Origin: Candidatus Desantisbacteria bacterium CG2_30_40_21
Lineage (GTDB): Bacteria > UBA9089 > CG2-30-40-21
Direction of reading: 5' to 3'
Length of the DNA stretch: 5,730 nucleotides
NCBI GenBank assembly: GCA_001873945.1
Contig: MNYI01000120.1
Location: forward strand, 1 to 5,730
Below the pieces are notes generated by a model. It was not told where the DNA came from. It searched no databases and saw only the letters and a program-made list of their open reading frames with translations. Shown in pieces: positions 5,529 through 5,730 of the stretch (the first letter of the stretch is position 1; each line of letters starts with the position of its first letter). The translations under genes were made by a program, and so were the position numbers.

Positions 5529-5588
5529 ACGCGAAAAACAGCGAAAATTAATAATCAGAAGGAATTTGTGGATCAGAATTTTTCGCGT
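5529..5588. repeat. Inverted repeat, ACGCGAAAAA type
   Basis: ACGCGAAAAA (5529-5538) and TTTTTCGCGT (5579-5588) are exact inverses across a 40-bp centre. Related GCGAAAA and TTTTGCG units flank the arms (5541-5547, 5591-5597), and ATCAGAA is directly repeated inside (5554-5560, 5572-5578). It has the same general build as the palindromes within the operon. It could fold in RNA downstream of phoU, with T-rich sequence in the right arm, but a terminator role is uncertain. Confidence 0.6.
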
Positions 5589-5610
5589 TTTTTTGCGATT
5601 TAAGGAAAGA

Positions 5611-5635
5611 AGGATTCTGGACAAGCCAGAATGAC
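5611..5635. repeat. Short palindrome, GGATTC...GAATGAC family
   Basis: ATTCTGG (5614-5620), a 5-nt loop and CCAGAAT (5626-5632) form a perfect hairpin within the same GGATTC...GAATGAC frame as the pstS-pstC element. AAGCCAGAAT (5623-5632) recurs at 5682-5691. Confidence 0.6.
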
Positions 5636-5650
5636 AAGGAGAAGAAGGAT

Positions 5651-5691
5651 CCTGTCGATTCTTGACAGGCAGGGACAGGCTAAGCCAGAAT
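5651..5691. repeat. CCTGTC/GACAGG hairpin and GACAGGC direct repeats
   Basis: CCTGTC (5651-5656) pairs with GACAGG (5664-5669) around 7 nt. GACAGGC is then directly repeated (5664-5670, 5674-5680), and AAGCCAGAAT (5682-5691) copies part of the preceding palindrome. The stem is the same pair as in the pstA-pstB1 gap. Confidence 0.5.
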
Positions 5692-5720
5692 AGACAAGAA
5701 GTCCATGCCCTCTGTGATCT

Positions 5721-5730
5721 GTCATTCCCG
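5721..5730. repeat. Edge of a further GTCATTCCCG palindrome
   Basis: The window ends in GTCATTCCCG, which is how the reverse strand of a GGGAATGAC-type palindrome begins. It probably is the first arm of another copy cut by the window edge; the matching arm is not visible. Confidence 0.4.

Larger units (their letters stand above)
5356..5730. other. Gene-free region after phoU with repeat fragments
   Basis: No convincing coding region lies in these 375 bp. A 19-codon frame (ATG 5352, overlapping the phoU stop as ATGA, to 5411) has a hydrophobic start but is too short to call, and a neighbouring frame ends at a TAA near 5437; a decayed gene is possible but unsupported. TACCACGGAGACAC near 5462-5475 resembles a CCACAGAGACAC-type motif common in intergenic repeats. 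From 5520 on, the stretch is filled by inverted and direct repeats listed separately. No clear intrinsic terminator for the operon is visible. Confidence 0.6.

Overview
The window holds one complete phosphate-uptake operon, all on the + strand, in the order pstS, pstC, pstA, pstB1, pstB2, phoU. Mostly repeat-filled DNA surrounds it. The source is a bacterium, judged from a lipoprotein signal, clear Shine-Dalgarno sites and a sigma-70-like promoter. The DNA is fairly AT-rich. The short palindromic repeats scattered between genes (GGATTC...GAATGAC type and others) recall genomes of uncultured anaerobes from metagenomes, but I cannot name a phylum from this window.

Layout: 1-231 is the upstream region with a strong promoter (TTGACA, 18 bp, TATACT), inverted repeats over both promoter boxes and a 5'-UTR hairpin. 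Then come pstS 232-1023 (phosphate-binding lipoprotein), a 190-bp spacer carrying a palindromic repeat, pstC 1214-2065 and pstA 2065-2898 (the two membrane permeases, overlapping by 1 nt), a short spacer with a hairpin, pstB1 2948-3703 (TTG start), a palindromic insert bounded by 16-bp direct repeats, pstB2 3836-4591, another palindromic spacer, and phoU 4693-5355. The last 375 bp hold no convincing gene, only several repeat fragments.

How it works together: PstS captures phosphate outside the membrane, PstC and PstA form the channel, the PstB ATPases drive transport, and PhoU links transporter state to phosphate signalling and limits uptake. The sensor kinase and response regulator (PhoR/PhoB type) are not in the window.

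Main point of interest: the two PstB paralogues (about 51% identical by hand count, aligning without gaps over 251 residues) have lost complementary ATPase motifs. PstB1 keeps the LSGGQ signature but has Ala for the Q-loop Gln and Asn for the H-loop His. PstB2 keeps the Q-loop, H-loop and Walker motifs but has LSLEY in place of LSGGQ. Since each ABC site is built from the Walker/Q/H side of one subunit and the signature of the other, a PstB1-PstB2 heterodimer would have one complete and one degenerate site, whereas either homodimer would have two defective sites. This asymmetric design is best known from exporters. The two genes also share a 38-nt identical 3' end that runs past the stop codon, which suggests recent duplication or gene conversion there.
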